From the NCBI RefSeq assembly GCF_036320965.1, contig NC_092289.1, positions 18,972,778 to 19,036,777 on the forward strand: DNA of 64,000 bases. Reading direction: 5' to 3'. The notes beneath the pieces were generated by a model. It was given only the letters and a program-made list of their open reading frames with translations. It was not told the DNA's origin and did not search any database. Made by a program: the position numbers and the translations under genes. Positions 50,848 to 64,000 of this stretch are shown one piece after another. This DNA is from Panulirus ornatus. Its lineage: Eukaryota > Arthropoda > Malacostraca > Decapoda > Palinuridae. Each line of letters starts with the position of its first letter. Positions within the stretch are counted from its first letter, which is position 1.

Positions 50848-50934
50848 GTATATATAGAGAGGTATAGACGCCAGTGTCTCTCCTTACTCGTCCATTCCCC
50901 TGGAACCTAAGCACGAATTTAGTCTCCCCTACCT
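50848..50934 (+). promoter_or_regulatory. D10 promoter and exon 1
   Basis: ACGTATATATAGAG (TATA about 50849-50856) is followed by a leader from about 50878 to 50934 (CTCTCCTTACTCGTCC onward), with donor GTAAGA at 50935. No GCGTTAGG element was seen, unlike D2-D4. Confidence 0.58.
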
Positions 50935-50946
50935 GTAAGACCCAGT

Positions 50947-51669
<723 letters not shown>

Positions 51670-51736
51670 GACCTCTTGACAATCCTAGCGTCTGATGATG
51701 TCTTGTTTACCTTTTCATATTTACAGCTCAGTAGCA

Positions 51737-52349
51737 ATGATGACCAAGTGTACATTTGCCCTTCTGCTGCTGGTGGTGTTGGTGGCGGCAGCCGTAGTGC
51801 ACGGTGAGTGATCTTAGTACATACGTGGTGACCTTAGTGCATACATGGTGACCTTAGTGCACGGTGAGTGGCCACAGTACATACATGGTGACCTTAGTGC
51901 ACGGTGAGTGGCCACAGTACATACATGGTGACCTTAGTGCACGGTGAGTGGCCACAGTACATACATGGTGACCTTAGTGCACGGTAAGTGACCTTAGTAC
52001 ATATATGGCGACCTTAGTGCACGGTAAGTGACCTTAGTGCATTGTGAATACCTTCATTTCAGGTTGAATTCTGTGAATTTCTCAGATGCTTGATCACCTG
52101 ACCCAATGTCACTGACCTTAACGTATGGCAAGTGCTGACCTTGACCTATAACGAAACGGTACGTCAGTTTATTTCTAACATATCTTCCCCCTCACCCCAT
52201 CTGTCTCTCCAGGGGGCGTGGTAGAGGACACGACATGTAGAGATCTTGGAGGCGTATGCATAGAGGGTAACTATTGTTACGGTGTTACCCTGCTTGCCAA
52301 TTGCCCTGTTGACAAGTTCTGCTGTGACCTGCACAACACAAGGAGATGA
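51737..52349 (+). CDS. D10, beta-defensin-like secreted peptide (anionic)
   Basis: Exons 51737-51803 and 52213-52349 give 67 residues. The signal exon follows CATATTTACAG and has a different 5' leader (CTCAGTAGCA) from the GTTTGAAA type, but encodes [20 protein letters not shown] with the familiar tail and phase 1 end. A Cys is present in the signal. The mature exon after GTCTCTCCAG encodes [20 protein letters not shown] onward to CCDLHNTRR, with spacing C-x6-C-x5-C-x8-C-x5-CC and GGVC before Cys2. It has six acidic and four basic residues. AATAAA lies at 52702-52707. Confidence 0.87.
51804..52045 (+). repeat. 40-bp splice-donor minisatellite, D10 intron 2
   Basis: About six units, one shortened, beginning at the donor; later units have GTAAGTGACC. 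Confidence 0.92.
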
Positions 52350-52719
52350 GACGCCCGTTGCACGAAGAGATGGTAGATGGAAAAGGAGGGCATTGGACAA
52401 GGTAGATGAAGGAACGAACTTGCTCCTGTCACAGAACGTGGGTTGAGATGGAGCAACAGATAAATGACATGATCCTTAGTTGGAGTTGAGAGGATTTCAG
52501 AACCCTCTTCAGTAATCTCCGATCCCTTAAACTGATGTTAAACTCGTTGAATCTATTCACTACAAGGAGTGTTTGTGCTGGCAACTTGCTAAGCTCCTCT
52601 CTCTGGTATCTCTGATGATGTAGAACCTATTGATGAGGGATATGGAGTACTGTGACATATAAAAGTCTCAGTTGTCTTCCATATTCCCAGTACGTAATGA
52701 TAATAAAGATTCCTAAACT

Positions 52720-52912
52720 CTAATCCGAGACTTTGGTTATCTCCTGATCCTCTTTTCGATACCTTAACAGAATTTCTCTGGATCTTCATTTTTATGAAGA
52801 AGGACTTTGGATCCACACAGCTGACCCCCAGTCTCTGACCTCTTGCAAGCAGAGAGAACACTTTTTCACCACTCCATACGACGCCTCTTCCGACATAAAC
52901 GCCCTTGGGAGC

Positions 52913-52985
<73 letters not shown>

Positions 52986-53242
52986 ACAGAGGCAACCTTT
53001 CTTCGTCTGTTTCCTGCACTAACACAGGAAACGGCGATCAAATATGAATATTAATAAGTATAAGCATACGCAGGTGTTGACGTATGTACACAAGGAAAAA
53101 AAAAAACCCAAAAACAAGAATAAACAAAAGACTTACGTCTCAGAAACAATAGAACAAAGAGAAACAATCAATTTTCCACCCTCCCCACCCACATTATAAT
53201 ACAGATATGTGATAACCCCTTAATTACCTGTGTTTAGAATAC

Positions 53243-53282
<40 letters not shown>

Positions 53283-53965
53283 GTAGCCACTCCGAGAGAG
53301 TTTGTTGACCCTACAGGAAACGATGGTGAGATACCAATGCAAAACTTTCCTAGTATTTCTCCCTCACCCCGTAACCCAAAGACGGTATTGGAAAGTGTTG
53401 AGGTGGTGGTGGTGTTGTTCTTCATATTGCTAGGTTCCCCGTCTGTCTGTGATGACGTCAGGAGTGAAATGATGCATCCTTACGTTAAGTGAACGGGAAA
53501 GAAAATACGTAAGTCTCTTCGTCCTGTTGTTGCTACTGAATGTAGCGCAGCTTTGATATGCTGCATTTAGGCCCGCAAAAGGGGTCCTGGAATTCATGTA
53601 TATATACATATTTATTTATTTATTTATTTTGCTTTGTCGCTGTCTCCCGCGTTTGCGAGGTAGCGCAAGGAAACAGACGAAAGAAAATGGCCCAACCCAC
53701 CCACATACACATGTATATACATACACGTCCACACACGCAAATATACATACCTATACATCTCAATGTACACATATATATACACACACAGACACATACATAT
53801 ATACCCATGCATACAATTCACACTGCCTGCCTTTATTCATTCCCATCGCCACCTCGCCACACATGGAATACCATCCCCCTCCCCCCTCATGTGTGCGAGG
53901 TAGCGCTAGGAAATGACAACAAAGGCCCCATTCGTTCACACTCAGTCTCTAGCTGTCATGCAATA

Positions 53966-54008
<43 letters not shown>

Positions 54009-54100
54009 AAAGGGGTTATGGTAATCATTCTCGGAAAATTAAACCACCTAACTACTCGTAAATGATTATAAATAAATTTTCGCACTTGACATTCTATCGT
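52720..54100. other. intergenic between D10 and D11
   Basis: No gene recognised. An AT tract (52916-52983), a CA tract (about 53247-53281), an inverted LINE 3' fragment (53625-53960) and a GT tract (about 53968-54005). Confidence 0.6.
53625..53960 (-). mobile_element. LINE 3' region, inverted
   Basis: TGTCTCCCGCGTTTGCGAGG, AATGGCCCAACCCACCCACA, CCTTTATTCATTCCCATCGC and CATTCGTTCACACTCAGTCT form the complement of the family whose 3' end is at 48.5-48.8 kb. No coding part is present. Confidence 0.78.
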
Positions 54101-54110
54101 CTCCCTGAGG

Positions 54111-54199
54111 CTGGGTATAAAAGCCGGGGTGGAGCCAATACCGGCTCCACTCACACCTGGTCCTTTACCTACGAGAGTCAGTTCCCCAAACGTCAATAG
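54111..54199 (+). promoter_or_regulatory. D11 promoter and exon 1
   Basis: CTGGGTATAAAAGCCGGGGT holds a canonical TATAAAA at 54116-54122. The leader (about 54146-54199) ends CGTCAATAG before donor GTATTA. An AT tract (54218-54270) starts 19 bases into the intron. Confidence 0.62.
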
Positions 54200-54216
54200 G
54201 TATTACCTTACGCTCC

Positions 54217-54274
<58 letters not shown>

Positions 54275-54473
54275 TCTATAATCGATTTATCAAATGATCT
54301 ATCTATGCATTCATTATCTAGTTTATGTATAGCATAAGTGGTTCATCGTTACACATTCCCCTATATCAATCTACTTTCTCCTCAAACCTTCTCGGTGTCT
54401 TGGTGAAGTTAGGCGTCCTTGTTGGCGCAGGATGCACTTGGAAAAATAGTTTGTTTTTTTTTCCCATGATATG

Positions 54474-54529
<56 letters not shown>

Positions 54530-54702
54530 CTTCATCTCGTTTATAGATGTATCTTTCATCAAAGTCTCTCTCTTGCTGTAGAGGGTGTGTGGTTTCTATC
54601 CCATACTCTTATGTTTAGTTAGTCGTGGAAAACAAACGCGATTATGTTGATAGTTGTCTAACTTGTGGTTTGCTTGATCCTCTGCCCTCACCCTCGCCAG
54701 GA

Positions 54703-54845
54703 ATGATGAAGACCAGATCTACCGGACTACTGGTGGCGGTGCTGATGCTGCTGGCGATGGTGGTGGCAATCGTACAGGGTGACTTAGCCGGTAAGTAACC
54801 CGAGCTTAGTGAGTAAGCTTTGCTGAAAAGATGAGGGATAACAGT

Positions 54846-54921
<76 letters not shown>

Positions 54922-54992
54922 TGAAGCTGCATGATGAGGTGTGGTAGACGACTCATGTATAAGTGAGTTACGTCTGTTTCCCGAAGGGGAAC

Positions 54993-55044
<52 letters not shown>

Positions 55045-55588
55045 AGACAAGTGACCATTTGTGTGTTTTTCAGAGGCCAGAGTGTATGGCGAGAGGCCTT
55101 AGTAACACCGTGAGTAAGTTGGCTGTATGATGAATGATTTTCGTGCATGCTGAGTGAGCCTGGTGTATGATGGGTGACTGAAATTCTGCCATGGTCTCTC
55201 ACCCATTGCATGATGAATGCTGATTTTTTTTTCCCCCCGAGAATAATTACAGCCAATTGTATTCTGTCTATTGCCGTAGTTGCAGCCAACGATAGCTTCC
55301 CAGGTCAACGATTGTATTGACTTAGGTGACGAGTGAATTAAGTGTAAGAGCAAGAACACTGTCACTGAAGCACATAGTCAATGCTAAATGTCCTATGCAT
55401 TTCTGACTTCATTTCTTGTTTTCTTTCTTTCTTTTCATTCTCTTCTGGCAGATGCGTTCGAAAATGAATGCCTAAGTTACGGGGGCTTTTGTCTGGATAA
55501 TAAAGACATTTCCCGCTGTGTTCCTGGGCAATACGACCCCAGCTCCTGCAACATTGGTCAAGTCTGCTGCTTCCAAGACACCGTTTAA
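54703..55588 (+). CDS. D11, diverged defensin-like peptide (strongly anionic)
   Basis: Exons 54703-54790 and 55452-55588 give 74 residues. The signal exon follows CTCGCCAG, encodes MMKTRSTGLLVAVLMLLAMV, and is seven codons longer than in the other loci, ending QGDLA before donor GTAAGT, again phase 1. The mature exon after TTCTGGCAG encodes DAFENECLSYGGFCLDNKDI onward to CCFQDTV, with wider loops C-x6-C-x8-C-x9-C-x5-CC. GGFC and the CC pair are kept. Seven acidic and two basic residues give about -5. No 40-bp array is present at the donor, though degraded GTGAGTAAG/GAGTGAGCC pieces are around 55.1 kb. AATAAA is at 55751-55756. The most diverged member; the defensin label is less certain than for the others. 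Confidence 0.78.
54845..55042. repeat. (CT)n and (GT)n tracts in D11 intron 2
   Basis: CT at 54845-54918 and GT at about 54993-55042, with another CT tract at 54478-54526 in intron 1. Confidence 0.95.
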
Positions 55589-55789
55589 GGGAAGAGGGGG
55601 AAACCGATGTGGTCAAGGAATCAGGGATCAGACAGACACCTTCAGAGGAGAAGCAGGTAGAAGCAGGTGCTGTCGGGGAGGCACAGATGGACAAGATAAC
55701 GCCAGCCAGTTGCCTGAAGGACATTGTGAGCACCTGGTACAAGAAAAAATAATAAACCGGTTCTCGCTGATTCTCCCCCAGAGTTTGTA

Positions 55790-56490
55790 AAGGTTTGGGG
55801 GAGTATAAATAGATACCTCGAATGTTCAGGCAGTGTTGCCTTGAGCTATGAATTCTAAAAATGCCAAAAAGGATTAATCTGCTTTCTCATTTCTTAGCTC
55901 CTGAGCCTCATAATTCAAACTATTTTTTTTTTTTCACAAATGACTTCAATGTAAAAAGAAAAAAAAGAAAGAATGTATGATCTTCATCCCTCGTTAGCTT
56001 TGTATTGTCATTAGTATGAGAAGGATTGATCTTATGTCAATCTGAAGTAAGTTATTGACTGTGGAATATCATGCAATCTCATTTTGTAGTGTGCCTGTTG
56101 GATGTTTGATGATAAAACTCTCATTAACATGGAGGAATGTCATATCATCCCTTGTTCTTGCCACATCCCTTGTCTTTGTGCCTCGGTCTCACGAGATTTT
56201 GATGATAATTTAGAATTTTGAAAAGAAAAGAAGAAAAAAATATATATATGAGCCTCTCCCTCAGCATTTATCGACATCTGGTAGTTTGAAATGGCTCTTT
56301 TGTGTGTGTGTGTGGTGGCGAAACAGAAATGGTAACAGACGGGACAAAGGTGAGACAAGCAGACAGACAGACAGAGAGAGATAAAGAAACAAAATGACAT
56401 ACAGACAGACAGGCACACAACAAATCAGGAAGAGAGGGAGGCCCTCAGTGTAATCAAAACATCTCAATACTTTGTACCTGTCACCTCTTC
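55790..56490. other. unassigned, 3' of D11
   Basis: No gene seen; AT-rich sequence with a CAGA-type run near 56360-56425. Confidence 0.5.
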
Positions 56491-56494
56491 TCTG

Positions 56495-56820
56495 CCACCT
56501 CAATCGCACTTCAGTAAGAGTTCATAAATTTCATCTAATACGAAAGCAAAAAAGTTGTTCAAGACACACCCAGCTACCCAGGTCAGCACCCCGCCACGTG
56601 ATCCCCCTTAATCACTCTCCCTTACAACGGTTATGGCCAGACAAAGCAAACATTGCTTGGTCTATAAAGATTGGTGTTGGACGGCGGGAATCAAGTGTGA
56701 TGTTGGGATTTAGATAACTTTGTTAAGTACTGGCACCTGATGAGGTGGATTGTCTCCACGAAACATGTCGTGCCACATGTATAGAAAAATTACATGTTAA
56801 ATATAATTGTATGACTACTC
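56495..56820 (+). mobile_element. Penelope-like 3' terminal fragment
   Basis: Lacks the coding repeats but matches the shared 3' end: AAGACACACCCAGCTACCCA, GGTTATGGCCAGACAAAGCA, GGCGGGAATCAAGTGTGATG, ACGAAACATGTCGTGCCACA. A short deletion joins the upstream CGCACTTCAGTAAGAGTTCA motif to this end. Confidence 0.78.
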
Positions 56821-57469
56821 TCCCTACAAGCTGTGGTACCACAAGCTAGAGGTCACCTTGGTCCAGATTGTATCATCGTGAACGACCGGAAAGGATGACT
56901 ACAACGCCATTAAAGACCACCGCTCCACCCCCCTTAAAAGAGCCCACCTTAACCTGCTCCTGAGTGGAGCGTCGTGGCGTCGACTATGGAACAAAAGGTA
57001 TGACAAACCGTGTCATGAGAAGGATCGTGAGAATGTAGAGTGCCACAAAAGACGTGTATACAAATCTGTACGGAGAACGTGACCTACATCTGGGTACTAC
57101 CTTAAATATTTAGCTTCTTAGATGTCAACAAGGAGACGGCGGTGGCTCGGGGAATTCTCATTTCGTGATAGGAACATCACCTTTGGGAGAGACAGAGGGG
57201 TTAGTGACTTCATATCCTGTTGGATTACCCCACACTTGCTCCCACCTGCTCTCTATCTAGACAATAATCTGTTGACAGCTTCAACACCTGTTTCCTTTTG
57301 GAAAGTTTAATCTCACTGGGATTTTTATATGTGATGTGATAGAACCAGGTCTTCAAACTCCACTCAAGATATTCAAGCAAGGATATGTTTACATGGTCAA
57401 GATTGGAGTCTATTTCTGACTCAATACTCATCTTTTCGTCGTCTAGAGGGAGTATGTACTAGGCATGTA

Positions 57470-57745
57470 AGGAACCATTGGATGAGAGGCATAGAGAAAC
57501 TCCTGATTGGATTAAGAGGCTTAGAGAAACTCCTGATTGGATTAAGAGGCATAGAGAAACTCCTGATTAAATAAGAGACATAGAGAAACTCCTGATTGGA
57601 TTAAGAGGCATAGAGAAACTCCTGATTGGATTAAGAGGCATAGAGAAACTCCTGATTGAAGAAGAGGCATAGAGAAACTCCTGATTAAATAAGAGGCATA
57701 GAGAAACTCCTGATTAGATATGAGACATAGAGAAACTCCTGCTTA
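57470..57745 (+). repeat. 27-30 bp minisatellite
   Basis: Nine copies of AGAGGCATAGAGAAACTCCT followed by GATT and a variable GGATTA/AAATA spacer. Confidence 0.92.
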
Positions 57746-57749
57746 TATC

Positions 57750-59060
<1,311 letters not shown>

Positions 59061-59065
59061 GAGAA

Positions 59066-59338
59066 GTACATTACGTTGTATCTGTACATTACGTTGTATC
59101 TGTACATTACGTTGTATCTGGACATTACGTTGTATCTGTACGTTACGTTGTATCTGTACATTACGTTGTATCTGGACATTACGTTGTATCTGTACATTAC
59201 GTTGTATCTGGACATTACGTTGTATCTGTACATTACGTTGTATCTGGACATTACGTTGTATCTGTAGGTTACGTTGTATCTGGACATTACGTTGTATCTG
59301 TACGTTACGTTGTATCTGAACGTTACGTTGTATCTGTC
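59066..59338. repeat. 18-bp minisatellite
   Basis: Fifteen copies of TACATTACGTTGTATCTG with T/G and A/G variants. Because 18 is divisible by three, long frames stay open on both strands; they are repeat artefacts. Confidence 0.93.
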
Positions 59339-59339
59339 A

Positions 59340-60448
59340 TTTTTTTCCAGCGGCATCTCTAGGTTCCAACACCCACCTTCCCGTGATGTATGTAGATAGT
59401 GCCGTTGCAAACTCTTCATAGTATTTAGGGAAACTACTCTTATTTTTCAACCAAATACAGAAACTTTTCTTTCTTCTTCTTCTTCTTCTTCTTCAGGCGT
59501 TTGTTCTTATAAACTCACGGTGTTTATTATATTTTCTTGAACACCCACCCTTGCCACATCCTTGACATTTCGATAAGCAATTCTCATAATCTTTTATATA
59601 CATGAAAAAAGAAGTCGTGACTGAAGCTCTTTGTATCTTCTTGGGATGTGTCTACATCACTTGCCGATATCAAACACAGACATTAAATTCTAATATTACA
59701 TCTTAAGAAAATTCTTAAGTGCACTTACTCGTCCGGGACTGTCGTAACATTATTTGTTACTTTGGAGATAAACGATTCATCCAATTCCAAATTTTTATGT
59801 TAATGAGTTCCTGTATGTTGGCTGTAGGTAAAGTCATACCCGTCCATACAAAGCTTATCTTTATTTTATAATGTTGAAAAACGTGGGTAACTTTGAATGG
59901 TGGTGCTCTATTGGAATGGTGATCTGTAGTTCATTCCTTTACATTTTAAAGAACATTGAGCCATCGCGTCAATTTGCAATGGCAGAGAGCCACTCACCTC
60001 ACAAAGCAAAGCCAGGTAGTCCAACAGAGCAGGTAGTTACGTCACGATAAAAGCCAAGTGGGTCTTTCTAAACGAAACGAGTCAACTCACCAGCGAAGCC
60101 AGACTTTGAAGGGTTCGAATCAGTTCGTCGGCACAGCGAACCAGTTCACTTGCGCTTCGAACCAACTCCCAAGTGTATCGAATCAATACATCAGCGCATC
60201 AAAACTACCCAGTGTCATGTGAAATCCTCTCGTTATCGTAACCTAAAGCCACTGATATATCTGATACGATAAGAGATAAACTAGTAGAGTCACGTCAAGG
60301 AACTTCTCACATCAAAGTCCATCCTTTCCCTGCTACTGCTTCTAGCGCAGCCTTGAGCCACGGTTGCATGATAATGTTAATGATAATGATCATAATGACG
60401 ATTAAAATGTTTACGTGTATGCGTGTTTTACACTCATGAAATCCCATC

Positions 60449-60488
<40 letters not shown>

Positions 60489-60777
60489 ATAGGAAGGAGA
60501 AAATTTGAACAAATACATATCATCATTTAATATCATGCTCTTTTGCCTTACACATTTCTTTCAGGATGGGTCTACAAGGTTCCGTCACACTTACCTGGTG
60601 ACCAACTGATTTATCTGTGCGCCAACAGGTCAAAGGTCACGTCGAGAGGTCGAGGGTAACACTTGACCCCGCAATCAAACCAGTCTTGCAAGGGATCTCG
60701 CATCATCATCATCTATCTTGTTTCACATTTATCACAGGGTCACCTTGTTGCCAACGCTTCCGTGTCTTCCTGGGTAT

Positions 60778-60862
<85 letters not shown>

Positions 60863-61267
60863 TTCTCACAGGAGCCTTCGTATCTGCCAACCTCTTTCTA
60901 CCTTCAACTGTTGCCTTCAAGGATATCAACCCTCGTCACAGACCATCAGGTCTTCTGTTATCTGGTCTTCCCATGTCCTGTCCTATGGCAGATGTCCTCG
61001 ACATAGACCATCAGGTCTGTTATGTGTCCTTCCCATGTCCTGTCCTCCGGCAGATGTCCTTGTCATAGACCATTAGGTCTTCTGTTATCTGTCCTTCCCA
61101 TACACTGCCATGAGCGAGATTGTATTTCCTTTTCACTCTGTTTTACATTCTCTTTTCATTTCCTTTTGTCATTCCTCTACGTTTCGTTTTTTTTTTTCCT
61201 TTATGTGTTATAATTTTCTCGTCCTTGATTGCCAACCCGATCCTTTGTTTGAGTCCCTCCCTCTACA

Positions 61268-61352
<85 letters not shown>

Positions 61353-61420
61353 GTCGCATTCCTTCTCCTCGGCTTTCACCGTCCAACTCCTCAAAAACTT
61401 TCTAACTTTCTCCCCTTCAC

Positions 61421-61489
<69 letters not shown>

Positions 61490-62455
61490 CTCTCACTCTC
61501 ACCGGCCCCTCTCACATCTTCCCACCGTTATTGCCTTTCTCCCTTGTTCCTTTACGCCGCTGTGAACTTCGGATATCTTTCTCTTCCCTCAATTATTGCC
61601 TTTGGCATCCCATTTCCTCTGGAGTATTTCTCGCCTTACACCATAACTTTCCAGTCTCCCTATAATTCTCCTGCATTCATTTCGTCATTCTGTTCCCTTA
61701 TATTCCCACAACTCTCTTCAAATATTCAGGTATTCGCAATCATCTATATCCAGTATTCTACTACGAATTACCCCACAACCTATTATCATCCTTAGTTTTA
61801 GGGGCTATGCGATAGAAATAGACATAAGAAATAGTTGATTTGATGGTCGCCTAACCCTATCGAAATAGATCCCATGAGATTAAATCTTCGTCATAATTTG
61901 TATATACATATGATATACACAAATAATCCTTGGAAAAAAAAAGAAAAAGATAAGATTAGAATGGCGTTTCCGCCGGTGAGAGCGCCAATGTGATTTCAAC
62001 GTAGCAATTTAATCTCTTTAATGTATTGGAATATACTCACACTGGTCGTCAGTTCTGACACACCCAGGCCCATATTTCCACTGAGTATAATTACCCTAGC
62101 CGTCATTAACATCAGAATTCTCACAGTCATCCCTAACATTATCAATTAACAACGTCCATAATTCTCTTTATTTTTCTCACTCTCTCTCTCTCCTTTTATG
62201 ATTTATTTAAGCTTTAGCTTTATCGGATTGCGGGAATAATCGTAAGTAATATTAAGCTTGACCATTTCAATGGCTTTCACCATATTTGATATTCGTGATG
62301 TGTATGAATTTCACACGAATATTTTTTAAAAGGAGAACAAGTCCCTTGATACATATGGTGACAGTGGTGTTGCAAGATAGTATTTCTCAAAATTTGCCTC
62401 AGCTTAAGGCATTCTATACTTGATATGAGCTGACCTATTTAGCCTTAACAAATCT
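59340..62455. other. unassigned DNA rich in CT/GA tracts
   Basis: No gene supported. GT at about 60453-60486, GA at 60785-60861 and CT at 61269-61349 and 61425-61498. A roughly 65-bp tandem repeat with CCCATGTCCTGTCCT and GGCAGATGTCCT lies at about 60930-61100. Confidence 0.55.
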
Positions 62456-62456
62456 A

Positions 62457-62458
<2 letters not shown>

Positions 62459-62534
<76 letters not shown>
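62459..62534. repeat. (AT)n microsatellite beside Penelope-like copy
   Basis: About 38 units immediately at the end of the 62.5-kb element, mirroring the AT tract at the end of the 49.4-kb copy. Confidence 0.95.
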
Positions 62535-62538
<4 letters not shown>

Positions 62539-63640
62539 ATCACACTTGTCTATGATGATAGCATGAATGTGAAATTGCACTTCAGTAGTTCATACAATTC
62601 TATTTAACATGTAATTTTTCTATACAAGTGGCGCGACATGTTTCGTGGAGACAATCCACCTCATCAGGTGCCAGCACTTAACAAAGTTATTTAAATCCCA
62701 ACATCACACTTGATTCCCGCCGTCCAACACCAATCTTTATAGACCAAGCAATGTCTGCTTTGTCTGGTCGTAACCGTTGTATGGGAGAGTGATTAAGGGG
62801 GATCACGTGGCGGGGGTTGACCTGGGTAGCTGGGTGTGTCTTGAACAACTTTTTTCTGTTTTCGTGTTCTGTCAATTCTCTCATCATGATTTGGTTAATG
62901 CTAGGATGGGCTTCAAAACTGTCTGGGGACAAACTAAAGTTCTTAGCATTAGCAATTAAGACAGGTTCAATGATATTACGTGTGTCATAATCAGTAGATG
63001 GGTATAAAATAACGGGATTTTCAAGATCTCTGGGGTGATCATTTTCATCACAAATATAAATAACGGGATTTTCAAGATCTCTGGGGTGATCAATTTCATC
63101 ACAAATTAAATAACGGGATTTTCAAGATCTCTGGGGTGATCATTTTCATGACAATGTTTAGCGATCGCATTTTTGTGGTCATCCCTGCGTACTGAATGAC
63201 GGTGCCAATAACATCTCTCCGTTACAGTTTTACCTAAATATATTTACATGAATATATCTACAAGCCTTGCATTTGACGGCGTAAACACTCCCAATCGTTG
63301 CATGATTTGGCCTACTGTCTATCAAGGCCTTACAGATGGTGTTATTGCACTGGAAAGCGATATTACAAGCGCTGTTTTTTAGAACATGTCTTAGATTAGT
63401 TAAGTTGGGAGAATAGGGCAACACTAAACATTTAGACTTATCCTTATTTGTTACATTTTTTTGTTACAAGAAGCATAAAATGTCTTCTTAGCTTTCCAGT
63501 CAGCTTTGTTCACAAACCAGTTGGGGTAATTATAACTACCTAAAGATATGTCTGTAGTTACGTTTACGTTTTTTAGGATCACTACGGATATGTGATCCCA
63601 TAGGCCTGGTAGATGAATGTAGTCATATGAGACGCAGCTT
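62535..63640 (-). mobile_element. Penelope-like element 3' region with endonuclease, minus strand
   Basis: The longest 3' copy. On the minus strand: SLGSYNYPNWFVNKADWKAK, then LTNLRHVLKNSACNIAFQCN, TICKALIDSRPNHATIGSVY, AVKCKACRYIHV (a GIY-YIG-type start with the C-x-x-C linker), SVRRDDHKNAIAKHCHENDH, three tandem ENDHPRDLENPVI repeats (starts 63008, 63059 and about 63109) and TDYDTRNIIEPVLIANAKN. Frameshifts occur after RYIHV and in the third repeat unit (one base short). Inactive. Confidence 0.83.
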
Positions 63641-63737
63641 TTCTGTTTGCTTAATATTTTCGCAATTTCATTTCAATGTTTTTGTTATTGTTTGTTGTTG
63701 TTGTTGTTGTTGTTGTGTTTGCTAGTTTTTTTTTTTT

Positions 63738-63846
63738 TTCATACTATTCGCCATTTCCCGCGATAGCGAGGTAGCGTTAAGAACAGAGGACTGGGCCTTT
63801 GAGGGAATATCCTCACCTGGCCCTCTTCTCTGTTCCTTCTTTTGGA

Positions 63847-63883
<37 letters not shown>

Positions 63884-63990
63884 GAGAGGGGAGGATTTCC
63901 AGCCCCCCGCTCCCTTCCCTTTTAGTCGCCTTCTACGACACGCAGGGACTACGTGGGAAGTATTCTTTCTCCCCTATCCCCAGTGTTTGC
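63738..63990 (+). mobile_element. short interspersed repeat, most complete copy
   Basis: From CATACTATTCGCCATTTCCC to GGGAAGTATTCTTTCTCCCC, with a 32-base internal A run. It serves as the reference for the partial copies at 4.5, 22.9, 45.6 and 46.0 kb. Confidence 0.7.
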
Positions 63991-64000
63991 TAGTTACCTT

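Overview
The window looks like nuclear DNA of a decapod crustacean, most likely lobster-type. The evidence is extreme dinucleotide microsatellite density, long AT-rich introns, decapod-style non-LTR and Penelope-like retroelement debris, and a cluster of small secreted six-cysteine peptides that resemble the beta-defensin-like peptides described from spiny and clawed lobsters (panusin/Hoa-D type). No database search was possible; the family assignment rests on gene architecture and cysteine spacing.

The core content is eleven defensin-like loci, named D1-D11 here from left to right, with thirteen mature-peptide exons. Each locus has a TATA promoter and a short non-coding exon 1, then an exon 2 that encodes almost exactly the signal peptide and ends in phase 1, then an exon 3 that encodes the mature peptide C-x6-C-x(4-8)-C-x(8-9)-C-x(5-6)-CC. 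Orientation and coding spans: D1 + (1880-2909), D2 - (5962-7591), D3 + (14091-15031), D4 - (signal exon near 21.55 kb with three candidate terminal exons near 19.8, 18.7 and 17.3 kb, the last frameshifted), D5 + (27901-28657), D6 + (31648-32324), D7 + (37049-37728), D8 - (39526-40822), D9 - (44186-44920), D10 + (51737-52349), D11 + (54703-55588). D5-D7 are a tandem triplication of a roughly 4 kb block spanning about 26.2-38.7 kb. D5 and D6 encode the same protein, while D7 has a strongly changed mature exon inside nearly unchanged flanks. Predicted mature charge runs from about -5 to +4.

The most unusual structure is in the introns. In D1-D10, intron 2 opens with a minisatellite of 40-bp units, most of which repeat the exon-end/splice-donor sequence. 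Many loci also carry copies of a 77-bp element holding a juxtaposed acceptor/donor, CACAG|GTAAGG, which resembles a recursive-splicing site. The degenerate D4 exon has a 35-bp array that repeats its splice acceptor. Together these suggest minisatellites seeded at exon-intron junctions.

The only other convincing gene is an intronless 243-residue protein-kinase-like ORF at 24081-24812. The rest is mobile-element debris: a jockey-like LINE at 10.8-12.5 kb, several fragments of a second LINE, Penelope-like reverse transcriptase/GIY-YIG fragments at 22.3, 46-47, 49.4-50, 56.5 and 62.5-63.6 kb, and a short interspersed family. Very long AT, CT/GA and GT/CA tracts and a few minisatellites account for most of the remainder. 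No rRNA, tRNA or CRISPR array was seen.
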